45,713 bases of DNA from positions 1 to 45,713 of the forward strand of contig DAOUJC010000013.1 of assembly GCA_034423135.1 (NCBI GenBank). Reading direction: 5' to 3'. Shown piece after piece: positions 1 through 6,621 of this stretch. Source of the stretch: JAPPHY01 sp034423135 (lineage in GTDB: Bacteria; Chloroflexota; Dehalococcoidia; Lucifugimonadales; UBA2985). Within the stretch, counting starts at the first letter, position 1. Each line of letters starts with the position of its first letter. Below the pieces are notes generated by a model. It was not told where the DNA came from. It saw nothing but the letters and a program-made list of their open reading frames with translations, and did not search any database. A program made the translations under genes and the position numbers.

Positions 1-1262
1 TTCTCGTCCGTGGCGATGTAGGTGACGGCGTACGACGTTCCTTCCCACGGCGTTCCCCCGATGGTGCGGGTGGCGGCGTTGAACGTGATTGGGGTTCCGT
101 CGGCCAGCGGCGCCCCCGTGTCGTTGTTGATCAGGCTGTACGTGATGGTGCCCGTGCCGCCCTGGGCCTCCGGGAGGACGTTGTTTCTCCATCCACTGCC
201 GGGTACCCAGACGACGGTTCTGGCGGCGAAGAACTTCTGCACCTCCGCGTCGAAGGTCACCGGCGGGGCAGCCGCCGTGACCGTAATCGTGAACGTCAGG
301 GTCGCGGAAGCGGTCCCGGCCTCTTCCACGGTGGCCTCGCCCTCCTGGGGGTCCTCGACCGCGGTGTAGAAGGTGACCGCGGCGGTGTAGGTGACGGTGA
401 CCGCGCCGCTGGTGGCGCCCTCCGGGACGCCGCGGATCACACGGTCGCTGCCCAGGGTTAGCCCTGCGGGCAGGTCGGTCGCGGTGTAGACCACCTTGTA
501 CTGCCCCTCGCCCTCATCGACGCCGAATTCGACGTCGACCTCCGGCAGACGGGGCAGCCCCTGGTCGTGGGCCTCGGTGTAGGTCTGATTCACGTCGGTG
601 CCCGCGGTGTAGGTCTTGTCGGGTATGGTCACGCCTTCCCCGAACTCCGCGGTCATGGTGATGGGCTCCGTCAGGCTCAGCGAGACGGCGGTTCCGGCCG
701 TCCAGCTCAGACCGGTGTTGGTCCACTCCAGCTTGGCGTTGGTGACCCCCAAACCGGCACCCCGAGTGGCGTCGCTAAAGGCGAGACTTGTGCCGTCGAC
801 AACTAGGGCCACATTCGAGTTCTTGAGGCTGTCCGGGATTGACTTGTTGGTTACGAACTCGAGTGTGCCGGATTTGAGACTGATTCTGGCGACTCCATAG
901 CTTGCGCCCCCATACGTGAATTCGTCCTCCGAGAGACTGCTGGAATTACTGCACGATAAGTGCGCGGTAAAACACCCCAAGAAATCGCTGCCAAGGTTCG
1001 CCGGGGTCAGCGTGGCGGTCCAGAAGGACTGCTGGGCCAAGGCGGGCTGTGCGCCGGGCGCAAAGAAGACTGCCAGGGCCACCAGCATGGCAGCCAGAAG
1101 CAGGAAGGGAGAGCGGCGGAGGAGGGAGGCCCGCATCACGCCGGGCCCGGAGAGGAAGGGGCTAGAACTTGTGTACGGGGGGGGGGGGGGGGGGGGGGTA
1201 GAAGGCATGGCCGCCCTCAGCAGGCGGCGCTGCCGGTCCAGATGGCACCGGATGATAGACAT
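1..1262 (-). CDS. Secreted Ig-like (He_PIG) repeat protein, N-terminal part, runs off the window
   Basis: The reading frame is open from ATG 1262 to the window edge, about 420 residues. A second in-frame ATG at 1136 begins a textbook signal peptide: MRASLLRR, a hydrophobic core, and a likely cleavage after PALA before QQSF. The mature part is Thr/Val/Gly-rich beta-sandwich sequence. Near the left edge it has the putative-Ig (He_PIG) pattern: TYSL, a loop, ITFNAATRTI, GGTPWEGT, then YAVTYIATD. I favour ATG 1262 because GGGAGGTG lies just before it, while ATG 1136 has no purine-rich site. The roughly 42-residue leader between them encodes a poly-Pro run from a 22-base C tract. Likely role: cell-surface or extracellular protein; ligand unknown. 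The C-terminus is missing. Confidence 0.8.
   Translation of the reverse strand, partial: MSIIRCHLDRQRRLLRAAMPSTPPPPPPPYTSSSPFLSGPGVMRASLLRRSPFLLLAAMLVALAVFFAPGAQPALAQQSFWTATLTPANLGSDFLGCFTAHLSCSNSSSLSEDEFTYGGASYGVARISLKSGTLEFVTNKSIPDSLKNSNVALVVDGTSLAFSDATRGAGLGVTNAKLEWTNTGLSWTAGTAVSLSLTEPITMTAEFGEGVTIPDKTYTAGTDVNQTYTEAHDQGLPRLPEVDVEFGVDEGEGQYKVVYTATDLPAGLTLGSDRVIRGVPEGATSGAVTVTYTAAVTFYTAVEDPQEGEATVEEAGTASATLTFTITVTAAAPPVTFDAEVQKFFAARTVVWVPGSGWRNNVLPEAQGGTGTITYSLINNDTGAPLADGTPITFNAATRTIGGTPWEGTSYAVTYIATDE
1177..1198. repeat. 22-base G (C on the coding strand) homopolymer inside the surface-protein leader
   Basis: Twenty-two consecutive G on the plus strand, read as CCC codons (Pro) in the minus-strand gene. 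With exactly 22 bases, ATG 1262 is in frame with the signal peptide at 1136. A one-base gain or loss would break that frame. Such tracts act as contingency switches in other bacteria, but they are also error-prone in sequencing. Confidence 0.85.
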
Positions 1263-1297
1263 GGTAGCACCTCCCGTATAGTGGTAAACTCACTGAA

Positions 1298-1352
1298 TAG
1301 CGTACCATGCGCGTGTGACATTCCCGTGACTTTTCAGTCGGTTTTTCGTGAC
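1298..1352 (-). promoter_or_regulatory. Extended -10 promoter with three in-phase GTCAC direct repeats
   Basis: On the minus strand TGGTACGCT (plus 1298-1306) resembles an extended -10 element, about 36 bases before ATG 1262. Upstream, GTCAC occurs three times in direct orientation (plus-strand GTGAC at 1315, 1326 and 1348). The start-to-start spacings of 11 and 22 bp put the copies on one face of the helix, as for response-regulator sites. The regulator is not known. Confidence 0.4.
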
Positions 1353-1392
1353 CTGCTGTGATTCTTGGCCTGCGCCGGCATGATTGCCCAAG

Positions 1393-1477
1393 GTAGGGGC
1401 AACCCTCGTGGTTGCCCTGTCTCATGTGGGCGCCCACAAGGGACGCCGTCAGGGGTACCCACAAGGGGCACCCCTAC
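1393..1477. repeat. Small element with GTAGGGG/CCCCTAC ends and internal hairpins
   Basis: An 85-base intergenic block begins GTAGGGG and ends CCCCTAC, a 7-base terminal inverted repeat. Inside is a near-perfect hairpin GGGCAACC-CTCGT-GGTTGCCC, then imperfect GGGGTACCC/GGGGCACCCC pairing. No coding frame here looks real. It resembles a small non-autonomous palindromic repeat of the REP/MITE kind. Confidence 0.5.
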
Positions 1478-1598
1478 TACGACCAACCAGACGTGCCCTA
1501 GGACGTGGGCGTGCAGAGACGGTGGGCGGACGGCAATGGGGGAGACGCCGGAGACGGAGGAATCGCAGGCCAGGGCTCTCCGCAGCCCTCGAATCTCC

Positions 1599-1627
1599 TT
1601 CACATGTTGTATGATATATCGTACAAT
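1599..1627 (+). promoter_or_regulatory. Toxin-antitoxin promoter with overlapping 20-bp palindromic operator
   Basis: TTCACA (1599-1604), a 17-base spacer and TACAAT (1622-1627) form a good sigma-70-type promoter. A near-perfect 20-bp palindrome, TTGTATGATATATCGTACAA at 1607-1626 (one mismatched base pair), covers the spacer and -10. That is the usual arrangement for autorepression by the antitoxin HTH protein or the toxin-antitoxin complex. Confidence 0.6.
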
Positions 1628-1671
1628 ATCACCTGTACACGATCCTGCGAAGCGCGGCGTTTGATCGGTGG

Positions 1672-1929
1672 TTGAGCAGGTTGCGGGATCGGCAAGCGGT
1701 GAATCGCGTCGTCGCCAGGCTGCTGGCAGCAGAAGACGGGCATCTCGGAGACGTGAGACCTGTCGGAGGCGGCGTGTCCGAGATGAGAATTCAGCACGGA
1801 CCCGGATACCGGGTCTACTTCATCACGCGAGGGGCTGAACTGATCATCCTGCTGTGTGGCGGCGACAAGGACAGCCAGCGCCGTGACGTCGAGCGGGCCA
1901 AGAGAATGGCGACGGAATGGAGGAGCTAA
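1672..1929 (+). CDS. HigB/RelE-superfamily (Gp49-like) addiction-module toxin
   Basis: Small basic protein of the phage-derived Gp49/HigB killer family, a ribosome-associated mRNA interferase in characterised members. The family block GHLGDVRPVGGGVSEMRI, then GPGYRVYF, then ILLCGGDK and a C-terminal helix RDVERAKRMATEW are all present. TTG 1672 is the first standard start but gives only 85 residues. The frame is open upstream to 1615 and reads YTILRSAAFDRWL, which matches the family N-terminus. The native start may therefore be the CTG at 1633 (about 98 residues), at the predicted transcription start. The stop overlaps the antitoxin ATG (TAATG). Confidence 0.8.
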   Translation: MSRLRDRQAVNRVVARLLAAEDGHLGDVRPVGGGVSEMRIQHGPGYRVYFITRGAELIILLCGGDKDSQRRDVERAKRMATEWRS

Positions 1930-2246
1930 TGTCTTCTGAGGAGTATCGAAAGTTCGACGCGGCGGATTACATCAAGAGCGAAGAGGATGTCCGGGGGCTT
2001 CTCAGGGCGGCTATGGATGAGGACCCAGGGGACGGGGCCGTGATTCGCGCCGCTCTCAGGCACGTCGCCAGGACGCAGAACATGAGCGCCCTCGCCCGGG
2101 ACACGGGGTTGAATCGAGGCAACCTCTACGAGGCGCTGTCGGAAGACGGCAACCCCACCCTCGCAACGCTGTTGAAGCTCACCAACGCCCTGGGGCTGAG
2201 GCTGCGCCTTGAGCCCGTGGAGGCGGGCACACAACCGGCTCCCTAG
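1929..2246 (+). CDS. HigA-type antitoxin, Xre-family HTH protein
   Basis: 105 residues. The central segment, with LARDTGLNRGNLYEALS followed by NPTLATLLKLTNALGLRL, is the HTH of the addiction-module antitoxin family paired with Gp49/HigB toxins. ATG 1929 overlaps the toxin stop, and GGAGGAG at 1919-1925 is well placed for it, so the upstream ATG 1917 is not preferred. Toxin-first gene order is typical of HigBA. It probably neutralises the toxin and represses the shared promoter through the palindrome at 1607-1626. Confidence 0.85.
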   Translation: MSSEEYRKFDAADYIKSEEDVRGLLRAAMDEDPGDGAVIRAALRHVARTQNMSALARDTGLNRGNLYEALSEDGNPTLATLLKLTNALGLRLRLEPVEAGTQPAP

Positions 2247-2673
2247 CCGATGCGTAGCTTGAGAAACGCAGAAATCACATTGGACAGTTGGCTCAGTTGC
2301 CAACAACAACTCCTTTGGGTGACAGCACGTCGGCCAACCTTGCCGTGGCCAGGATGTGAATGATCGCATGACTGGACAGAGCTCATCGGTGGCTCCAAAC
2401 CAACACATACATTGAGAAGGCCGTGGAATGGGCAAAGAAACTCCCGATGCGGGACGGTGCGGCGGTGGGCCTATCTTGACGATAGACAGAACCATCTTCG
2501 AGCTTTGGCTAGGCGGGTTGTGAGCCTCTGGACCACCACCATGACCAAGAGTCCGAGACTCTCTTCAGGTGGGCCAACGTGCCCTGTACCACAGACTTTT
2601 GGCTGGGAGTTCGCTTTATGCACTCCTGCAAATGGGCAAGGATGTGGCTCCTGCCAGTCTGGGGAATTGCCTC
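2247..2673. other. Intergenic stretch without an intact gene
   Basis: About 430 bases with lower GC than the surroundings and no credible intact reading frame. The only recognisable content is a short YCII-like coding fragment (2402-2479). It looks like decayed accessory DNA. Confidence 0.5.
2402..2479 (+). pseudogene. Fragment of a YCII-related protein
   Basis: The frame reads TYIEKAVEWAKKLPMRDGAA and then a stop. It matches the conserved C-terminal stretch of YCII-family proteins (EA.EWAK..PM.DG..EVRP). No upstream or downstream parts of the domain are visible. YCII proteins often sit beside ArsR and VOC genes, as here, which supports a decayed member of that cluster. The identification rests on about 20 residues. 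Confidence 0.4.
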
Positions 2674-2703
2674 TTGACATGCAATCCTATGGTTGCGTAT
2701 AGT
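2674..2703 (+). promoter_or_regulatory. Promoter for the ArsR-VOC pair
   Basis: Consensus TTGACA (2674-2679), an 18-base spacer and TATAGT (2698-2703). Transcription would begin around 2710, leaving almost no leader before ATG 2712. Confidence 0.65.
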
Positions 2704-2711
2704 CTGTGTGA

Positions 2712-2984
2712 ATGCATACAGACTTGGTCTTCAGCGCACTCGCCGACCCAATACGAAGGTTGATGCTGGACGAGCTCTCTGAGCGCAACGAGCAGACGCT
2801 CTACGAGCTTACGGCGCGCCTGATAATGCGCCATGAAGTCGCCATCTCCCGACAGGCCATGGCCAAGCACATAGATGTGTTGGAGAATGCGGGGCTCGTA
2901 AGCTCAGAGAAGCGTGGCAAATATCGGATGCTTGTCTTCAACGATGAACCCCTCAGGACTGTCGTGAATCGATGGCTCAAGTGA
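2712..2984 (+). CDS. ArsR-family winged-helix regulator
   Basis: 90 residues with the ArsR signature: MHTDLVFSALADPIRRLMLDEL, a recognition region AISRQAMAKHIDVLENAGLV, and a wing SSEKRGKYRMLVFNDEPL. There are no Cys/His metal-site residues in the recognition helix, so this is not an arsenic or zinc sensor. It resembles the ArsR members that accompany SRPBCC, YCII or VOC genes. The VOC gene follows after 27 bases and the two probably share the promoter at 2674-2703. The effector is unknown. Confidence 0.85.
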   Translation: MHTDLVFSALADPIRRLMLDELSERNEQTLYELTARLIMRHEVAISRQAMAKHIDVLENAGLVSSEKRGKYRMLVFNDEPLRTVVNRWLK

Positions 2985-3011
2985 CACTTTGAAGTGCAAA
3001 GGAGGCCGGAT

Positions 3012-3395
3012 ATGCGCATTACACACACCAGCGTTTTCGTAAGTGACCAGGATCAAGCTCTGAGGTTCTACACCGAGACCCTCGGCTTTGTGAAGAAGCA
3101 TGATGTCCCCGTTGGGGAATTCAAATGGCTTACCGTCGTCTCGCCCGATGACCCGGATGGGACCGAGCTTCTGCTTGAACCAAATGAAAACCCGGTAGCA
3201 CAGGAATTTCAGAAAGGGCTATTTGACCAGGGCATCCCAGCGACGGCCTTTGGCGTTACGGACATCCACGCAGAGTATGAGAGACTGAAGTCACTGGGTG
3301 TAGCTTTCACGATGGGGCCAACAGAGTTGCCCAACGTCACCATTGCAGTCTTTGACGACACCTGCGGCAACCTGATCCAGATTATGCAGACGTAA
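3012..3395 (+). CDS. VOC (glyoxalase/bleomycin-resistance/dioxygenase) family protein
   Basis: 127 residues. MRITHTSVFVSDQDQALRFYTETLGF is the first beta-alpha-beta module; the second runs through PATAFGVTDIHAEYERLKSLGV and ends DDTCGNLIQIMQT. Metal-site candidates are His5 and the Glu in the GTELLLEP strand. ATG 3012 is chosen because AGGAGG sits just upstream; the earlier in-frame GTG has no such site. The substrate cannot be told from sequence. Co-transcription with the ArsR gene suggests an inducible detoxification or modification role. Confidence 0.85.
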   Translation: MRITHTSVFVSDQDQALRFYTETLGFVKKHDVPVGEFKWLTVVSPDDPDGTELLLEPNENPVAQEFQKGLFDQGIPATAFGVTDIHAEYERLKSLGVAFTMGPTELPNVTIAVFDDTCGNLIQIMQT

Positions 3396-3457
3396 CTACG
3401 ATCTAGCAGACTGCCCTGTTTGGGTCGCCGACGCAGCCTAATGCGTCAGGTACTTTG

Positions 3458-3530
3458 TGGAGCTGGGGGGAGTCGAACCCCCGACCTCCTCAATGCCATT
3501 GAGGCGCTCTCCCGACTGAGCCACAGCCCC
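3458..3530 (-). tRNA. tRNA-Ala (anticodon GGC)
   Basis: The minus strand folds into a complete 73-base cloverleaf. The acceptor GGGGCTG pairs with CAGCTCC and contains the G3-U70 pair that identifies alanine tRNA. The anticodon arm is CCTCA-ATGGCAT-TGAGG with anticodon GGC. The T arm is GGGGG-TTCGACT-CCCCC. The discriminator base is A and CCA is not encoded. The gene stands alone between convergent neighbours. Confidence 0.95.
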
Positions 3531-3592
3531 ACGCGAGTCACAAATATACCAGAGGCCCATCGCAGGCGCAACCGCGGCCCGATCCTACCGCC

Positions 3593-4114
3593 TCAACCCA
3601 CGCGGCTCGCCGCTATGTACGCGCAAACTCCAATCGCCAGCAGCGTGAACAAGTCCGGCACAAGGAACCTCAACACAACCGGCTCGAACGTGCTGACCGC
3701 CAAAACGCTCGCCACTGCGTAGCTGGCCACCACGCCGGCAGCGGCAATGAGCTGCAGCGGCCTCCCGCGCTTGCGGTTGACCGACAAGCTGATCCCCTCG
3801 CCAATCAGGTAGCCGATGCCCAACAGGATCAGCCAGGGCAGGTACGGAATTGAGAATACCCGGAAGAAGAGCAGCCCCCAAGCCGCGCCCGTCGATCCTG
3901 CAAGCACGACCACCGCGACTACCGACTTGGCGATCGTCAGGCCGTCGAGCTGAAACATCGGCAGCCTCTGCACCTGGGCGCAGTCCGGGCAGCGTGCGCC
4001 CACGTCGGACTGCACCAGGCATCGCGGACAGATCAGAGTGCCACACCTGCTGCACCCCAACCGGCTCTCCACCTTGGGATGGCGTGCGCAGTAGGTGGTC
4101 TCCGGAGCGGCCAA
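3593..4114 (-). CDS. Membrane protein with N-terminal B-box-like zinc ribbon
   Basis: About 173 residues. The N-terminus has a Cys/His cluster of the form YCxRHP, then CxRCGxxxCPRC, then CPDC, like the B-box-type zinc fingers found at the start of some bacterial membrane proteins. Three or four hydrophobic helices follow: around SVVAVVVLAGSTGAAWG, LPWLILLGIGYLIGEG, LIAAAGVVASYAVASVLA and FLVPDLFTLLAIGVCAYIAA. TTG 4114 is preferred because GGAGG precedes it by about 9 bases and it clears the upstream plsY stop (4119); an ATG at 4183 would overlap plsY by 65 bases. Function unknown. Confidence 0.65.
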   Translation of the reverse strand: MAAPETTYCARHPKVESRLGCSRCGTLICPRCLVQSDVGARCPDCAQVQRLPMFQLDGLTIAKSVVAVVVLAGSTGAAWGLLFFRVFSIPYLPWLILLGIGYLIGEGISLSVNRKRGRPLQLIAAAGVVASYAVASVLAVSTFEPVVLRFLVPDLFTLLAIGVCAYIAASRVG

Positions 4115-4118
4115 GGCC

Positions 4119-4784
4119 CTACGCCTCCGGAGGACGCCGGTACACCCAGTCCTCGCGGCTGCCCACGTCCCTGTCGAAGACAAGTCTGTGGAACAATGCC
4201 CTCGGCCAAGGCTCGTCCTCCGGGCGTTGCTCCCCGTTCGAAAGCAGGCGCTTGGCTGCGACGAGGATCACCAGCCCCGTGCAAAGCCCGGTGACGTGTG
4301 GAGGACTGCCCAAGGCCAGGCTGAATGCCGGGGTCAGAAGCAGCGCTAAACCCACCCAAATGGCAGAGCTGCGAGTGACGAGCCACCCGATAGAGGCAAT
4401 CAGGACCGCCGCCAGCAACTCCTGCCACGCCAGCACCAGCATCACGCCCATGGTTACAGTGATGCCCCTGCCGCCGGTTAGGCCAAGGTAGACCGACCAG
4501 TTGTGACCGGCCACGGCCGCAAGTCCCGCCGCCACCGCAACCCAGGGATCAGTCGCAAACTCCCACGCAAGGTAGGCGGAGAGCGACCCCTTGGCCAGCA
4601 CGTCGAAGGTGAATACAGCCAGCCCGACACCCTTGCCTACCTGGACCCACACGTTGGAAGCGCCCGCGTTGCCGCTGCCAAAGCGCCGTATGTCGATCTT
4701 TCGCGAAGCGCGACCGACCAGGTATGCCATCGGAATGGAGCCAACCAGATATGCCAGCAGGACCAGAGCGGCGTCCGTGATCAT
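4119..4784 (-). CDS. plsY: Glycerol-3-phosphate acyltransferase PlsY
   Basis: 221 residues, the usual PlsY size, with several membrane helices. It transfers acyl groups from acyl-phosphate to glycerol-3-phosphate, the first step of phospholipid synthesis at the membrane. PlsY motifs are visible: the N-terminal GSIPMAYLVGR, motif 1 as RRFGSGNAGASNVW, and motif 2 as AGHNWSVYLGLTGGRG, where the usual Pro-Phe and Lys are replaced. The C-terminal tail past residue 185 is hydrophilic. It is 5 bases from the zinc-ribbon membrane protein, so the two are probably co-transcribed. Confidence 0.9.
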   Translation of the reverse strand: MITDAALVLLAYLVGSIPMAYLVGRASRKIDIRRFGSGNAGASNVWVQVGKGVGLAVFTFDVLAKGSLSAYLAWEFATDPWVAVAAGLAAVAGHNWSVYLGLTGGRGITVTMGVMLVLAWQELLAAVLIASIGWLVTRSSAIWVGLALLLTPAFSLALGSPPHVTGLCTGLVILVAAKRLLSNGEQRPEDEPWPRALFHRLVFDRDVGSREDWVYRRPPEA

Positions 4785-4915
4785 ATCTTCAACCTCGGCG
4801 GGTGCTCCGGTGCTGCCGGGTTATGCGCGATTCCGGCACGGCGAGCATGAAGTTCGAACAAGTCGACCAGACCTGGCCGGATGTTGAAGTGGCGTGCAAG
4901 ACAGCCGGCATTGCG

Positions 4916-5758
4916 TCACCGCCTGGTCGCCGACACCCCGGAGGCCAGTGCCCGCAGCCGCTCAACGGTCTCGAGCGGCGGCCCCGATATTCCCGGCTCC
5001 TCCTCACCCGGCGTGCCGAAGGCGTGGTAGTCACTGCCGCCGCAGGGAATCAGGCCGTAGCGTGCGGCCATCGCCCCATACTCCTCCATCTCTGCCGGCG
5101 TGTACTCCTTGTAGTACACCTCCAGGCCGGCCAGCCCGGCCTCCACCAGTTCCGGCAGCAGCGATTCCACGTTATCGACGACGTGAGGGTGCGCGAGGAC
5201 CGGAACGCCGCCCACGCCCAGTGTGTGTTCGACCGCCTCTACGGGAGTCATCTTCGCCCGCTCCGCGTACGCAAGTCCGTTGCGTCCGAGGTAGTGGACG
5301 AACGCCTCCTGAGGACGCGAGATGTAGCCCCTTTCGACCATCGCCTGCGCGATGTGGGGACGCCCGACGGCGCCCTGCGCCAGCTCGCATACGCGCTCCC
5401 AGTCCACCGGCAGGCCGAGCGCGCCCAGCTTGTCCACCATCTCCCGCGCCCGGTCCACGCGGCCGTCTCGGAAGCGCCTCAGCATCGCCTGGAAGTCAGG
5501 GTCCTCATACTGGATGAAGTATCCGAGCATGTGAATCTCGTTGCCCGGGATGTCCGTGCTTAGCTCAATGCCCGGGATGATGGTCAACTCGGGAAACCTG
5601 GCGGCCGCCTCCAGCGTCTCCGGGATGCCCTCCGTCGAGTCGTGGTCGGTTACGGAGGCCACGGTAATGCCCTTGGACACCACAAGCTCCACAATCTGCG
5701 TCGGCGTGAGGCTTCCGTCCGAGAACGTCGTGTGCAGGTGAAGATCGACTTTTCCCAC
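4916..5758 (-). CDS. PHP-domain phosphoesterase (RNase AM/TrpH-like)
   Basis: 280 residues forming a complete PHP metal-dependent phosphoesterase. The metal-site motifs run in order: DLHLHTTFSDGS (residues 5-16), TDHDS near 40, PGIELS near 65, HMLGYF near 76, LAHPHV near 193, and GGSDYHAFG near 248. This is the layout of TrpH/YciV, which in Escherichia coli is a 5'-3' exonuclease on short RNA and 5'-phosphate ends. The GTG start lies 3 bases from the ymdB stop, with GGAGG upstream, so it is translated from the rny-ymdB transcript. Location beside rny supports a nucleic-acid substrate. Confidence 0.85.
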   Translation of the reverse strand: MGKVDLHLHTTFSDGSLTPTQIVELVVSKGITVASVTDHDSTEGIPETLEAAARFPELTIIPGIELSTDIPGNEIHMLGYFIQYEDPDFQAMLRRFRDGRVDRAREMVDKLGALGLPVDWERVCELAQGAVGRPHIAQAMVERGYISRPQEAFVHYLGRNGLAYAERAKMTPVEAVEHTLGVGGVPVLAHPHVVDNVESLLPELVEAGLAGLEVYYKEYTPAEMEEYGAMAARYGLIPCGGSDYHAFGTPGEEEPGISGPPLETVERLRALASGVSATRR

Positions 5759-5760
5759 GG

Positions 5761-6528
5761 CTATGCCACCTCCCTGTCAACTCGTGCGATTGCGGTCGCT
5801 CTGCCCGTCTCCTCGTCGATGTCCACCATCACCGAGTTGAACCGTACCGCACCGTCGGCGACCGTCAGCCGGTGCGGCGTCTGGTGCAGGAAACGCTCCA
5901 GCGCATCCTGAATGTTGCTCCCTATGACGGACTGGCGCGGGCCCACCATGCCCAGGTCGCTCACGAACGCCGTGCCTTTCGAGAGCAGCCTGGCGTCCAC
6001 GGTGCCCACGTGTGTGTGAGTCCCCACCACGGCAGTGGCCCTGCCGTCCAGGTACCAGCCCAACGCCGCCTTCTCGGAGGTGGTCTCTGCGTGGAAGTCC
6101 ACCAGCACCACGCGGCGATTCGCGCCAAGCCGCTCCATGAAGTCGTCCATGGCTCGGAACGGGCAGTCGTAGTTGCCCACGAACACGCGGCCGATGAGGC
6201 TCACCACCACAGCGCCGTTGACCTCCACGCTGCCCCTGCCTGGCGCAGTGGGTGGGTAGTTGAGCGGCCTGAGGATTGGCAGGTCGGAGTCCAGGTAAGG
6301 AATGATCTCGCGCTGGTCCCAGATGTGGTTGCCGGACGTGATGGCGTCCACGCCGGCGTCGAACAGCTCGCGGGCCGTGTCTATGGTGAGTCCGAAACCC
6401 GCGGCGGTGTTCTCGCCGTTGGCCACCACCAAGTCTATGGCGAACTCATCCCGGAGGCCGGGAAGCAACGCCTGCACGGCGCGCCGCCCCGGCCTGCCGA
6501 TAACGTCGCCGATCATTAATGCTCGCAA
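5761..6528 (-). CDS. ymdB: YmdB-family metallophosphoesterase (cyclic-nucleotide phosphodiesterase)
   Basis: About 255 residues of the TIGR00282 family, which hydrolyses 2',3'- and 3',5'-cyclic nucleotides in Bacillus. Dimetal-site motifs are MIGDVIGRPGR, NGENTAAGFG, SGNHIWDQ, VDFHAETTSEK and VGTHTHVGTVD. The frame is open to ATG 6570, but family alignment puts the N-terminus at LRALMIGDV, so I favour TTG 6528. It lies directly downstream of rny, the same order as in many Firmicutes, and is followed immediately by the PHP gene. Confidence 0.9.
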   Translation of the reverse strand: MRALMIGDVIGRPGRRAVQALLPGLRDEFAIDLVVANGENTAAGFGLTIDTARELFDAGVDAITSGNHIWDQREIIPYLDSDLPILRPLNYPPTAPGRGSVEVNGAVVVSLIGRVFVGNYDCPFRAMDDFMERLGANRRVVLVDFHAETTSEKAALGWYLDGRATAVVGTHTHVGTVDARLLSKGTAFVSDLGMVGPRQSVIGSNIQDALERFLHQTPHRLTVADGAVRFNSVMVDIDEETGRATAIARVDREVA

Positions 6529-6621
6529 ACAGCCATCCCCCGGCTGGCCCTGGAGCAGCCAAACCTCCATGGCGAAGTGGGCGTACCCTCCGTCGCCGAG
6601 TTGCGCCTGGAGAGTCGCACC

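Noticed and set aside
1365..1664. Overlapping open frames between the surface protein and the toxin
   Set aside because: They lie over the palindromic repeat, occur on both strands at once and have no ribosome sites or recognisable domains.
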